Source: Isoetes taiwanensis
Lineage: Eukaryota > Streptophyta > Lycopodiopsida > Isoetales > Isoetaceae
DNA length: 64,000 bases
Direction: 5' to 3'
NCBI GenBank assembly: GCA_021234155.1
Contig: JAJEKV010000077.1
Location: 1,944,827 to 2,008,826 of the forward strand
The position numbers and the translations under genes were made by a program. This document shows, piece after piece, positions 11,240-23,569 of the stretch. The notes under the pieces are model-generated. The model did no database searches and was not told the DNA's origin. It saw only the letters and a program-made list of their open reading frames with translations. Numbering within the stretch: position 1 is the first letter of the stretch; the number at the start of each line of letters is the position of its first letter.

Positions 11240-11730
11240 CAGTTAAATGGATGCATAAGGCATGGTTGCCTTAGACATAACTTTGAGAATAGACAATAAG
11301 ATTGTATGTATATTGCAGTTTTGCATATAGTTGGTGGACATGTTAGTAGTTTTGTGTTAGACTGATTGGAGTTCAGATTGTTGATGTTGGGTTCGTGGTT
11401 GCAAAGCAAAAATGAAATTGGGTCTTTAAGAAAAACAATAAGATTGTATGTATATTGCACTTTGGGATGTATTGTTGGTGGATATGTTAGTAGTTTTGTG
11501 TTAGACTGGCTGGAGTTCAAAATTGTTGATGTTGGTTTCGTGGTTGCAAAGCAAAAACAAAATTGGATTTTTGAGAATAGATAATAAGAACGTATGTATA
11601 TTGCACTTTTGCATGTATTCTTGGTGGACATGTTAGTAGTTTTGTGTTCACTGATTGGTGCTTAGAACTGTTGATTTTGGGTTCGTGGTTGTTGGAATTC
11701 AGAATTGTTGATGTTGGGTTCGTGGTTGTA
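11240..11730 (+). repeat. Tandem array, about 145-bp unit, 3+ copies
   Basis: The words GTATGTATATTGCA, GTTAGTAGTTTTGTGTT and TTCGTGGTTGCAAAGCAAAAA recur at about 11300, 11442 and 11590, giving periods of about 142-146 bp. A shorter partial duplication around TTGTTGATGTTGGGTTCGTG lies near 11700. Open frames through it on either strand simply reflect the repeat. Confidence 0.8.
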
Positions 11731-11759
11731 AAGCAAAAACAAAGTTGGGCTAGGCAAAT

Positions 11760-14700
11760 GTTCATTGGTTTCAATGGAATTGACATTGACAATTTATTGT
11801 TCTCTGTCTCTGCTCTCCTTTTAAGTGTAAGAACGTAACGCTTTTTGAGTAACAATATGTTATGTTTGGGGGTAGTGTTGTTGAGAGCATAGACGTACAA
11901 CAATGCCTGGCAATGCCAAACATGAGAAGTTTCTATCCAGTGGCTGGCTCATATGTCCCCTTCAGGTTCACATTAGATCCAAGGAAATAAAAAGAAGCTC
12001 TTACCAAGCGCTAGCACTCCAACAACTGTACAACAACCGTCGATGACCTCTATGCGTGCTGAAAACCTTCCATTCACCATCACATCAAAGGAGCATGCTC
12101 AGCTTGAAGCTCCATAAACATTCCTGGGATACTGCAAGATATACCTAACAAACAACCAACATAATATTAAATCAATGGGCCTAAAATGAAGATCAAATTA
12201 CACAATACATCGACAATCAGGGTATTCAAAATATATTGCAAAGGCAGCAATGCTGGAGATCAAGAAAAGCTTGAAATTAAATCAGCTAAAGTCATACTCT
12301 TGCGAAATGCTAGAAGACATAGAGCGATCAAAGAGCAAACAACAATTTAACATCATTAGAAAGAAAAACTCGGAATAGAAAAGAAACTGATGCATCTTTA
12401 CTAACTTGCCATCCTGTGGAATAAGGGGATAGTCAGAAGCGATCAAATTGATAAAACCAGTCCCAATTCTCACTTTGACGAAGCAAAATTGCGGCGGCAT
12501 GAAGAGTGCAAGAAACCATAATTCGGCCCTCGATATGTTATGAAATTTGCTTTGCCTACAACGTGAACATTCCCCACTTCTATGAAAGTTGGATCTAGTC
12601 TAACATATCTTGCAAGTTCAATTCTTTCTCTCGGGTGGTGCCTCAAGATCCAAATGAAGAAGATCTTTGGTTCCTAGGATGGTAAAAGAGCTTGGAGGAC
12701 TCTCTTCATCCGTAAACCATCACCCTTAGTCCCGAGAGATCAAATAAGCCAATCTTGGCGGGTGCAGGAACCGTGAAGGTGGAACTGAACTCATGTAACT
12801 TTTGAATATAAAATGAATGTCCAAGAAAGGCGTTCCAAAAGGAAGACTCCATAGAAACTCCAAATGGTTTACAAATCCACCCTCAGGAAATCTCAAAGCG
12901 GCCAAATGATGGAAAATGTACAGTCCAGTTGCAAGCAAGCTCAGATAATCCCCAAATATCCACAAATAGTGTGATATTAAACAGAAACTGGTGTAAAAAA
13001 ACAACACACATAAAGAGAATAAATACCTTGCAGGCAAAAAATGGAGACATACAGGAGTATTTGCCAAAGTTGTCTTACTTCAATAACAATGCTGATTGTA
13101 AGGAAAAACCTATAGGAGTCCAGACAATTCAAGATTGACATTTGCATTCCAATCGATCTTCGAAGATCGGAAAGTGTGCTGGTGTTGGATATAGTCATTA
13201 CAGCAATAAGTCCTCCTCTATGCTGCTTCTTTCTTTTCTTCCGAGGGTCCTTCTGGTAAAACAGAGGCAAAAACAAATAAGCTCTCATTTTCATGCTAAC
13301 ATAACTCTAAAAACTTACCCTCAACACTCTTTGAGCTTTTGGAGCTCACCGGATCTTCGCAAACCGCATTAAAAGGCGGCCGGTTAGATCTTGCAAAATC
13401 TAGAAATGGAGCGCACAAAAGGAATCACGAGAATAAAACCTCGTGTATGCTTTGCAACACGAGAATGAGAGGTTTGAATTCGCGGTTGAGGGCACGTCAT
13501 GCAAAAAGAAAAGTGTGAAATAATGGCCGAAACCACGTTGAGGGATCCTGCATTTACCTTGGGCGAATCAAGCGCTTTTTGCCCATCAAACGCTTCAAAT
13601 CTGCACTTTTAACATAGCGCAACAAATATAGGTAAGGATCAAAGAGAACAAATGACGAAGCCTATCAACACAGGATCGGACCATGTCTATGCACGCAAAT
13701 TCTTGAGGGCAATATCATTATCTTCTCTGGAGAAATTTCAATTCATTGACATGGCCCTTACATTTAATCATTGTCTATTCAAGATACATGGGTAGTTAGG
13801 ATGTTATTGCATGTTGTTAATCTTGTAGGCTTAGATTTTGGGATGAAGTGGTCTCTCTAGTTCGTCATCTATCTATGCTTGCATGCTAAGTCTTCAATAG
13901 GCCATCAACTAAAAAACAAAACTTTAAAAGAAAGCGAGAAGGGGCCTAACATGTTTATACTCATCATCAAGCTCTCTAGGATCCATATAGGTAACCAATG
14001 GGTGATAAAAAAACTTAAGAAATCTTAAGAGGTCAAACATCGCCATTCTCCAAAGCTATTAACGAATTGGAGAAACTTAAAAATCTAAGAACCAAACTTT
14101 GAGTTGTAACTCCCATCTTTAGCAAGAGGTATCGGCTCTCGTATCTAAGATTGAATGATTGAGTTCACCTTAGGTTCATATAAGTGTCGTTGGCAAGCTC
14201 GAAGATGGCCTTCACATAATTCCTTGGATTTGTTTGTTCGGATTCTAGAAATTGACAAGCCTGTAATAAATTACAATAAGGTAGAACACATGGAGTGCAA
14301 GATGGAGAAGAAGAGCCCGTAAAAAGAAGCATCAAATATACCTATGCCTAGAACACCTGCTATTTTTGTCTTGCACTTGCATATAAGATGTGCAAATAAA
14401 TTTTGGGTTTGTATCGAGATTATATTATTCTCGAATAATAAAGGATAAATTATTCTCTAAATAACAAAGGATAAAAGATATGTCTGAGATACAACTCTAT
14501 ATACTAAATTATTGAAGAATCCATTTTATGCACAAATCTACCTAGATCTCGAAGGTAACAATAAGTGATAACGAAGCTTGAAAATCTTAAGAGGTCAAAT
14601 TTACTTGATTCTTGTCCTCAAAGCATGAACCCCTTCTTTCTTAGTTTGAAGGTATGGAGAAACGTGCACATCAATCATAGAGATTATCAGATGTAAATAA

Positions 14701-15190
14701 ACTACATCAAAAGAAAAAGAAATGACAAAAAGAGATGTGAAAACCTCAAAATACCTTGGCTAAAGAGTAGGAAACATATCAACTACAAAGATGGAAAGGT
14801 GGCTGGCGCAAATCCTGAGAGCTCTATACCACAAAACAAGCGCTGTCTTTGAACATGGAATACCTGAAAAATAATGATACATAAAGCAAACATAGCAAGA
14901 AAAAATGAGAACCTCCAGGCTCCGATATATGTCTAAGCAACATTTCATACCATATATTGGCATAATTATTCTTGTTCTAGTATTAGGAGCAAGCCCGGCC
15001 TTTACACAATTTTGAGCACGGCTGATTGGAATTGCCTCGGCTCAAGGCAAAAACTTCCTAATCGGGCAACGACGTGCATTATCGTGAATCTTCTTCCGAT
15101 TTTTGGAGCGGGGGAAGTAGAATAAAAAAAATCTTTCAATTTTTTTGGATAGGCAGGAAGTTTTTTACCGGCTTCCGAACCATTAAAACC
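11760..15190. other. Intergenic stretch, no supported gene
   Basis: Frames up to about 113 codons on either strand, none with a recognisable motif. A weak duplication around AATCTTAAGAGGTCAAA occurs near 14020 and 14590. No RNA gene was recognised. Confidence 0.45.
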
Positions 15191-16075
15191 TTAGGAAATC
15201 CATCTTAAAAAACCAAAAATTTCCACCAAGCCGGGAAAATCCAAATTTAAACAATAGATAGATAGATAGATTATAAATTGATATGGAAATCTTTTCCTAC
15301 CAAAGACATTGTTGTTCTTCCTGGTGAGGACCCTTTGGAGAACATCCTCGTCATCAATACTGAATGAATGATGTCCAAAAGGAAAACACGGGGGTGCGTG
15401 GTTTAGGACTTTCATAAAATACATTGCATGTAGATGTTTGCATGGAATGTATATCCTTTTCAGTTCTCTACCCATGAAATCCGGGCATAATGCGGGTGGG
15501 ATGCTTGCATATCCCCTTGTATAAGTTTCATCGGTCAACGCCGAGGCGGTATGCAACATCCCTATTGGTGATATTGACCTTCGGACTCAATATCACACTC
15601 CGGTTAATAAAAGCTTGATTAAGCTTTGTTTCAGACTTCTACACAAAGCTTCCCTCGTCTGTTCATGCGCTTGCCAAAACGTTCCATGAAGTGGACAGAG
15701 CTGTTAAAAGTAGAAGAATTCACACTAGTCATATTGGGCATTGAGTTCCGTGGGGTGATCCCTCTAACGGAATAGTTCCCTCTCTCCAATGTTTCCAACT
15801 CTGCACTAGTTATATTTACTCCTTTTGTCACAGGCCAATCTGCTGGACGAGTTGGTATGGCTATGATGCCTGCAGCTGGATAGTAGGTATGCTGCACATT
15901 TTGAGGGCAAAACCAAAACCTTTGTGTGACCTCTCTCCCATTTACTTTCCTTTGTCCAGTGAAGCATGGTGCAATAGTAGACTCTGTACAAACTTTATTA
16001 ATTTCAGCATTGCATCTTCGACATACTCCTGTACAAGGTATGTAACATCATCAAAGATTATATTCCGTTTTGCCG
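15191..16075 (-). CDS. Unrecognised cysteine-rich coding remnant
   Basis: Three minus-strand frames join into a plausible but broken product. Around 16045-15960 one frame reads CTGVCRRCNAEINKVC, a zinc-ribbon-like cysteine cluster, then FTGQRKVNGREV and FWFCPQN. It continues in the same frame into an 88-codon stretch (15897-15634) beginning HTYYPAAGIIAIPTRPADWP. A separate 122-codon frame (15559-15194) begins near a second block with CPDFMGREL. I do not recognise the family. The cysteine spacing suggests metal binding, possibly a transposon-encoded protein. Confidence 0.35.
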
Positions 16076-16639
16076 AGTATGGGCCCTCTTGTCTGGACGA
16101 TGGCTACCAGAACCCACATCCTTGTTATATTCCGTGCTATCTACGGTCCTTTTAGCACGGGTGCTGATTATTTCCTCGAACTCGCATGAATGGGCCTTAA
16201 ACCACTATGTAAAGCGCCGAAAAGTTATTTGCTGGGACACTGGCGGATGGATAGCGTTACTAGTCACTTTGGGTGCCCATTCTCAAGGCATTAAGGTATC
16301 CATCCATCCTGGACCTATTCCAACAAAATTGTGTTCTCTATGTGCTTTGCACTTTGCACTTTGCACTTTGCGCACAACAACATCTGTCCGATCGTACAAG
16401 CATACATCGTTACAAAGAATAATTTATTCCGCATTACCCTCTTGATGCTAGCCAACTAGCATGCCGCAGTTCGATAGATTAGTGTTAGGGATTTGAGCTG
16501 CGGTTGCTAGATTCACTCCATCCTCCATGAAGTTTCCCCATCTGCTCACTCTTTGATGCCACCATGCTAGCCACGAGCCTAATGAACTTATGTCTAAAGG
16601 GCTAGTTTTTCCAGGCCACCAAGCTGCTTAGAATAAAAG

Positions 16640-16857
16640 TGGCGAGATGGCATGTTCGAACATGGGAAATCTTTCCAACCATTTCAGCTCAGCCTTATAA
16701 TGCGGATATATAAGTTTTCAGATATTATATCTCGGATATCGGGTTTCAGATATTATATCTGGATATAAGTTTTACAATTTTAATTAAACTTAGTGCTACA
16801 TTTTAACTCTGTTGGACATTTTATATTGGGTGACAGTTTATTGTTATCTTTAATTAT
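16640..16857. other. AT-rich leader with GATATTATATC repeats
   Basis: Near 16715-16765 the sequence repeats TTTCAGATATTATATCT with small changes. No gene is seen. It precedes the 220-bp tandem array directly. Confidence 0.5.
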
Positions 16858-18330
16858 TGTTTGTTATGGTCTTAGAGCCATTTGCTTATTCATGTTCATT
16901 ATTTATTGTTTGTTAGCAATTTGTTCTACCAGATCTTATCTTATCTAGCGTAAGACAAAGATCTAAACCAGGACACTAGACTATTGACCCGGTGTGGCGC
17001 ACCCTTTCAAAAGGTTGGCATTTTCATTCACAATATTTTTTTTAAAACCAAAAATAAGGTTCAATGCATTATAAAATTATTGTTTGTTATGGTCTTAGAG
17101 CCATTTGCTTATTCATTGTTTATTGCTTATTGTTTGTTAGCAATTTGCTCCTACCGTATCTTATCTAGCAAAAGACAAAGATCTAAACAGGACACTAGAC
17201 TTCTGAGACCCTAGTGTGGCGGTACCCCCCTTCCAAAAAGGTTGGCATTTTCATTCACAATGTTTTTTAAAAACAAAAAATAAGGTTCAATGCATTATAA
17301 AATTCTTGTTTGTTATGGTCTTAGAGCCATTTGCTTATTCATTGTTTATCGCTTATTGTTTGTTAGCAATTTGCTCTTTGTATCTTATCTAGCGGAAAAA
17401 CCGGACACTAGACTACTGACCGAAAGGTGTGGCGCACCCCTTCCAAAAAGGTTGGCATTTTCATTCACAATTTTTTTTTTTTTTTAAACCAAAAATAAGG
17501 TTCAATGCATTATAAAATTATTGTTTGTTATGGTCTTAGAGCCATTTGCTTATTCATTGTTTATTGCTTATTGTTTGTTAGCAATTTGCTTTCATTTGTA
17601 TCTTATCTATAGAGAAGACAAAGATCTAAACCCGGACACTAGACTCTGGAGACCTAGTGTGGCGGCCCCTTCCAAAAAGGTTGGCATTTTCATTCACAAT
17701 GTTTTTTTTAAACCAAAAATAAGGTTCAATGCATTATAAAATTATTGTTTGTTATGGTCTTAGAGCCATTTGCTTATTCATTGTTTATTGATTATTGTTT
17801 GTTAGCAATTTGCTTTCGGATCAGTATCTTATCTAGCGAAGACAAAGATCTAGACCGGACACTAGACTCTGAGACCAGGTGTGGCACCCCTTCCAAAAGG
17901 TTGGCATTTTTCATTCACAATGTTTTTTTTAAACCAAAAATAAGGTTCAATGCATATAAAATTATTGTTTGTTACGGTCTTAGAGCCATTTGCTTATTCA
18001 TGTTCATTGTTTATTGTTTGTTTAGCAATTTGCTTGTTGTATCTTATCTAGCATAAGACAAAGATCTAAAAGGACACTAGACTACTGACCCTAGTGTGGC
18101 GGCCAGACCCCTTCCAAAAGGTTGGCATTTTCATTCACAATGTTTTTAAAACAAAAAATAAGGTTCAATGCATTATAAAATTATTGTTTGTTATGGTCTT
18201 AGAGCCATTTGCTTATTCATGTTCATTGCTTATTGTTTGTTAGCAATTTGCTCGGCTGTATCTTATCTAGCAGAAGACAAAGATCTAAACCGGACACTAG
18301 ATTACGGACCCAGTGTGGCGGCGCACCCCT
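16858..18330 (+). repeat. Tandem array, about 220-bp unit, seven copies
   Basis: The word TGTTTGTTATGGTCTTAGAG starts units at about 16858, 17081, 17307, 17522, 17746, 17966 and 18184, giving periods of 215-226 bp. Each unit then has a TTGCTTATTCAT block, TTATCTAG, GACAAAGATCTA, GGACACTAGA, GTGTGGCG, CCAAAAAGGTTGGC, an A-rich run and AAGGTTCAATGCAT. The blocks are well conserved while the joints at ACCGG, GACC...GTGTGGCG and before TATCTTATC differ in every copy. Short frames with a repeated MVLEPFAYSLF peptide are by-products of the period. Confidence 0.92.
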
Positions 18331-18577
18331 AAGATATCAAATACATCTAATATGAGCATGAATAACGCTTCATCTTTCCCTTTTATGTCATATTTAGATT
18401 CCTATTACTGTAAGCTTTACTTTAATTCAGACGTTGTAACTCCTAACTCCAGCTTAAACATCATGAACTTTTCCTGTGATAGTGCTCTTGTGAGTATGTC
18501 TGCAACCGCTAATATATTCAAGAGAAATATGCTTCTTTTCGACCATATCCCTTCGATGCAACACCGTATTTGTGGGT

Positions 18578-19197
18578 GCCCTTGAGGGCAAACCCTCGCT
18601 TATGTGGGTTTGTGGCATATCCTATGTATATGCTGGAATATACCTAGGATATGCTGGTGACTGCTCCAAACTCATTGTTGCCTGTAAACTAGCGGTCTCG
18701 TGGGTTGGATTTGAGGCGTCCAACCCAGAATGGCGGTGAGCGGTCGAGCTCAATCGATGCTCTTGTTCTCTTATGCAGTTTTTGCTAAGTTGCCATTCTG
18801 GTATTCTAGTAGAGGCCAGAGTTCTTCACGTCGAGTCTTCAAATGTCATCTTGAAAAAATCAGCTTTGCTTATCTTGAATATATGGCCGCCTTCACACCT
18901 GTGGTTTCTACCATGGCTCACCATAGCCAATGCCAAAGCCAACCTAATCGAATAAGGAGGGATCAGGATTCAATTATGCAGAGAAAAAGGACCGCTCTAC
19001 AGTCTCAGCTTGCTACAATCCCACCAGCTCACCTAGAGTAGAGAATCCAAGCATTGCAAGGTGCATCTTTGCACAAGGAATTTGCAATGCTGGATAGAGT
19101 TGTGAAACAGAACATGCAAGGGAAGACCTGTCTGGTTGTGGAGGTGCCTAAAATCTCGTGGTGATTTCTATTCTTATCTTTTCTGATTTCCTAGGCA
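18578..19197 (+). repeat. Dispersed module A, copy 2 (leader of FAD exon)
   Basis: Plus-strand counterpart of 4985-5655. It has the GC hairpin (GCCCT/AGGGC) near 18580, the long hairpin at 18617-18652, CCTGTAAACTAGCGGTC, then about 500 bp of leader with FAYLEYMAAFT in one frame. The GC hairpin sequence differs from copy 1 yet keeps its ability to pair. It leads without a break into the ATG at 19198. Confidence 0.75.
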
Positions 19198-19273
19198 ATG
19201 ACTTCTGAATCCTATGGAATATTTATAGTTGGTGCTGGCATCGCAGGTCTTGCTATAGCCCTCCCATTTCACA
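19198..19273 (+). pseudogene. FAD-dependent monooxygenase, exon 1
   Basis: From the ATG the frame reads MTSESYGIFIVGAGIAGLAI and ends at a GT donor. IVGAGIAGLA is the GxGxxG dinucleotide-binding fingerprint that opens flavoprotein hydroxylases of the salicylate-hydroxylase/zeaxanthin-epoxidase type, where it binds the ADP part of FAD. Only about 25 residues are present. A C-terminal exon of the same enzyme class lies at 27563, on the other side of the Penelope-like element, but about 250 middle residues have no place in the remaining 250 bp of flanking sequence. The gene is therefore an internally deleted or captured fragment. Confidence 0.75.
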
Positions 19274-19487
19274 GGTCTGTCGATCTCTTATTTACTGCGT
19301 GTTTTCCATCTATTCATTTTCTCCATATGTTTAACCCTGACAATCTATCTAGGTTTCAAATGTATGTATATCATTAACTAGCCCTTCCCATAAGATGCTA
19401 TAGATAGTCTGGAAAGGATAGTGAGATATGCTCTTCTTATGAGATGCTGTTATACTGAAATATGCATGGAACATTTTTTTTTTTTTT

Positions 19488-21570
19488 TTTTCTTCTGTAA
19501 ATTACTAGTATATTACATGTTTAGGATAACATAACCAAGCTTACATGACCATACGGATCTAGTGGAGCAATGGAAGAAAGTGTATGATATGTTTAGACAC
19601 CATTGGGTTAGTTATAAACATAATATGGTGCATAATAGGGATTGAACCATTGTATTGTGGCAATGGTATGCTAAAATTAATGGGCCGGGATGGCAAATCT
19701 TTGGGAGTATTATGGCAGTATAGGCATGCTTTTATTGGACATTAGGGTATGCACTCCATTTTATGGCACAGCTTCGGAATTTAGGTGCTGTGAGCCGGAA
19801 GTTTTTATGGCAATGGGCAGTAATTCCAAAACCCCAAAAAATTCTCACCCGAAGCGGATATCTAAAGTTATGATGAGGACGGTATCTTGACCTTAAAGAT
19901 CGGTGAGACCAGAATACTATGCCCATGTAAAGGCATTAGGTATGGCCTGATTTTTCCTGGATAGCTCTAGCTTTGAAGAAGAGCCTTAACAACCTAGTTT
20001 TGGATAGAGATTGAGTTTTGCACCGCTACGTGAGTGAATCAACTATGGAGAGATATGGTAGAGGAGGTAATTCCGACCCCAAAAAGAGGGTATTCCGAAA
20101 TCAAGGACCAAAGTTTTCAAAAAGAGGTGGATATGGACGTGGTGGCTATGGCTACAATTACAATGACCCAACTTTTGTCCCTGAAACTCAGGAAGATGAA
20201 GGCTACAATTCGGATCAAGAAACCTATCAGGTAGTTATTTCTGAAATGCATAAAAATCCTGGGATATGGATTAACCAAGTAAGACATGCATGGATTTATT
20301 TTAAAGCATTAAGGTTATGATTTAGCTTGATAGAGGAGGTATAACATATCCCCTATTGCACTTCCGAGATCTGTCCTGCAGTTAATTCTTTATGAAGAAA
20401 ATAAGCGGTGTTTATTTTATAGTCTATATCTGATTGAATGTATTGCATGTTCAAAAATTTGAGTTGATTCCTTTGTCCATCGGTTTCTATAGACTAAATA
20501 AGGGCAAAAAGGTCTACATTGGGTGAAGGGCTATCTGTGGGAAAACCCAATGTACCTTTTAACCCTCATAAGTTACCATTTTCATGCTAAATTTATGTTG
20601 ATTGGCTGCAGTGCAGTTTTTCCCTCTCAATGTGGATGCTTTTGCCCGATGTTTGTATGTAGCAGCGTGGATAATGGGATCTTTTAAAGAAACGGCTTGA
20701 TGGCGCCTCTAAATATGACAGGGATTTTTTACTTCACTCCGTACTAAGTTTCTATTTTGCTTGAAACTATGGTGGTCTTCTCTTATGTAAACATGATAGG
20801 ACATAACGAAAGTTTATAAGAATCAGACTTAAAGTCCAATGTATAACCTATGAAATAGTGATTAAGAGGCTATATATCCCCAAAAAAAAAGTGGATGTTT
20901 CTGAAGTCTTGTATTACGACAGATACAGTAAGTTTTGATACATGAAAGGATAATATCTAATGTAGCAGTCGCTGTTCTATTTTTGTTCGCTGTTCTATTT
21001 TTGATCATTAGTCTAGTTGAAGTCATGTTGAGGTGATTATTCAAATAAACAATGCTCTAGGTACGCACATCTTGCAATGAAAGTAGTGTGTTTGGAGTTA
21101 TAAACAAAGGATGGAATTATGAGAAAGCATGGTAAAGAGTAAATAAATAGACTTGTTTTATGTGATATTGGGAGCATCCTGTCCCGTTGCATGTTAAAAG
21201 CGGTACATGTAAAATGGCTATAGAAAAGAGATAATTTGAGTCTCTTGACCCTTAGGCATAAGTATTATGATTAAATAAATAGATGACCTTTGGTTTGTCT
21301 TTTCTAGTCGTCAAAAGTAAGAACAATCAAGACATGAAAGTATCCTGAACTATTTTGATAATGGATTATGTAATAAAATTGACTCTGTGTCATTAAAGTA
21401 TGATGGGCCTCTTGAAGGAATTTGGGTTTTTTTTAAAAAAAAGACAAAGCCTGTGTATAGTAATACCAAGACCAAAGGAGCTCACTTTGGTTGAGGGCCG
21501 ATAATACTACCGAGGGATTGACCAAGGTAGATGATTGTTCTAGTTCGGCTGTTGTCAAGGCTAGTACAGT
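19488..21570 (+). repeat. Left direct repeat (pseudo-LTR) of the Penelope-like element
   Basis: Matches 25877-27466 from CTGTAAATTACTAGTATATT to GCTAGTACAGTCTGGG. The right copy lacks the segment equivalent to about 20240-20745; the joint lies between similar AGTT words. Between the copies the differences are mostly 1-5 base indels clustered at words such as CCGG and CCTGG. Confidence 0.88.
19942..20230 (+). pseudogene. Penelope-like element, RGG-rich exon 1 (unit 1)
   Basis: Equivalent of the exon at 26332 but with an extra C in ATGGCCTGA, which stops the frame at codon 3. Downstream the frame recovers YGRGGNSDPKK, KFSKRGGYGRGGYGYNYN and an acidic tail ending DQETYQ at a CAG|GT donor. RGG/YGRGG tracts in other proteins bind RNA, so this may be an RNA-binding head of the element protein. 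The next exon probably starts at 21750 after a 1.5 kb intron. Penelope-like elements are known to keep introns. Confidence 0.6.
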
Positions 21571-21676
21571 CTGGGTTTTTTTTAGACACTTCGGCTTGAT
21601 GGTTTTACTGTTATTGTTACTTGCTCGGGGCATTAAATATGAGTAACCTGATTCTAACCAATGGTATATTGGTGTA

Positions 21677-22552
21677 ATGTGTATGGTTGTGAAAATTGAC
21701 AATGCTAAAACATCTGGCTTAACAAAAAGATATCTAATATGCATGCAGGACAATCAAGGAGGATCAGCGGAGGCTGAGTTTGAGTATAAACCTCCTACTT
21801 GGAACAAGGAACTTATTGAAATTGGATATGGGAAAGGATCCAGCAAAATGGAATGTCCTAATCAAGCTGTTCAAACTCTGCTATGCTGCATTAAGAAACC
21901 CAAAGTGCACTTTTTAATTATTCAGAAGGAGACCACAAGAAAGGATGATGAACTTTCAGCTATTTCCAACTTGGGTTTTAACGGATGGTTTGGAATGATT
22001 CCAGTTTTTAATAAACTTCCAGATGATTGGGCAGAGACCATCAGGTGCATTGACAAATTGTATGAAGATCTCCCAACAAAGATATATGAGTTCACCATGG
22101 AAGAAGACAAATGTAAGGAAATGTTTTTTGCTGGTGTAACGGCCCTTGAGGAGATTAGCAAAATGAATGATCCTCCCACCAAAAAAGAGGAAGGGTTTCT
22201 GCCTAGTACCGAGGAGGATGATCCATTCGGTGATTGTCTTTTATCCGATAAGGACAAAGAGGTGTTACAAACCAATGCTAGCAATAGTAATGTGGATAAG
22301 GAAAACTTTGGCTTTACCCCCGCATAATTGTCACGTATTCCCAATAATCCTCTGAAGACTTGTGGAAGGATATCGACCTCCTTCTCAGAACCATGGTATT
22401 TGGAGGACAAAAATTTTGGTGCCTTAGCACCTATTAGTAAAGCCAACTGGATTATTCTCGGGGATATTACACAAGACCAGGTGCAGGCAGCACATCAAGC
22501 TGCTTTGGGATTTGAAAGAATATTCAAGAGACAAAAGGTAAAACTTCGAAAT
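21677..22552 (+). CDS. Penelope-like element, exon 2 region
   Basis: The main frame runs 21677-22327, but an acceptor (TGCATGCAG) at 21749 suggests the exon begins with DNQGGSAEAEFEY. It continues through PPTWNKELIEIGYGKG, WFGMIPVFNKLPDDWAET and an acidic segment to a stop at 22325. A second frame (22328-22552, RIPNNPLKTCGRI, then KANWIILGDITQDQVQ) follows at once, so a frameshift or sequence error at about 22320 probably splits one exon. It ends at AGACAAAAG|GT. I do not recognise the domain. It is expressed from the same strand as the RT and is part of the same element. Confidence 0.6.
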
Positions 22553-22559
22553 TGATAAC

Positions 22560-23290
22560 GTGTTTTTGACAAGGTATGTGACGAGAGATGACCATATCTA
22601 CATAAGCGGAAGGGCCACATGGCCTACCCTCTTGAACCAAGGAATGACTTCTATTTTAAAAGGGTTTGGAGGACAATGTGTCCATATTTTAAATGCCCAT
22701 GCGACCCAAAAGACAAAGGAAATACATGCAAGGACAATATGACATGCATTTGGACCATGCGGTTTGGTATATATGTTCAATAACTTAGAACGGATATACC
22801 TCTGAACTATCCACAGGGGCAATGGTGGCTTTTAGAAATTGTTTGAAGACTACCTTAAAATCCAAAGATTATTGCTTACATATCTTATCACGGATATCGC
22901 AGGCCCTACGATCTGACATGACAATGGCATGTACTATTGATCCCTATTCTGATTTCAAAATTAACTTTCCTAAATGTAAGATGGCTGAAATTTGTGAAAA
23001 GTCAATTAAGCCAGTTTCTTTTATGAAGAAAAGCGAAGCATTCCGCCGTTAATAGCTCAGAACGGGTTTAAAAAAAGTAGACCCAAGGGGTCTTCTAGCA
23101 GCAGTGGCATAGTCCTGACTACACCAAGAATCACTACCTGCCCTACTAAAAGTGTTTCTAATATATCCGAAAATACAACAGTGGAAGGTCTAGTCTCTCC
23201 AGGAAATGTTGGACACTCAGTTACAAAAAATGGGGTACCTAATCTTGAAGCGAATGTGCGGGATATGGTCCAAACTTTAACTTACTGAAA
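22560..23290 (+). pseudogene. Penelope-like element, linker exons before the RT
   Basis: Three consecutive coding-looking pieces in different frames: 22560-22740 (YVTRDDHIYISGRATWP), 22822-23052 (FRNCLKTTLKSKDY, SDFKINFPKCKMAEICEK) and 23058-23287 (NGFKKSRPKGSSSSS, NVRDMVQTLT). The last is serine-rich and basic. Frame changes near 22745 and 23055 are either decay or consensus errors. No GIY-YIG endonuclease signature was found here, where permuted Penelope-like elements of the green lineage would carry it. Confidence 0.45.
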
Positions 23291-23569
23291 ATGGTATGTA
23301 TATTTTTTGCTATAGAAAAATGCTTCCACTGTTGAGTAGCATAAGTTTTCCTTTGAATTCTTTGCATGATTGTAATGCATAGATAAGATATCTTCTGAAC
23401 CTTGTAGCAGATTGCTACCTTAAGTCCTAAATGGACACTATACTACCGTTTTTTTTTTTTAAAATGCTTAGTGCAAAAGCCACTCGGCTTATGCACAAGC
23501 TATAAGGCATGACATGCCATGACATATCTCAATTACCCAATAAATATCGAGTGATATGTAAGGTTTAAA

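Noticed and set aside
17290-18056. Repeated small hydrophobic peptides (MVLEPFAYSLF) as a possible peptide family
   Set aside because: They recur only because the 220-bp DNA unit recurs, and other frames are equally open.
16858-18330. Regular repeats with variable joints, superficially like a CRISPR array
   Set aside because: Units are about 220 bp, conserved almost throughout, with no uniform short repeats and spacers, and the context is a plant-type genome.
21922-22446. Minus-strand open frame of 174 codons
   Set aside because: Lies opposite exon 2 of the Penelope-like element and contains no recognisable domain.
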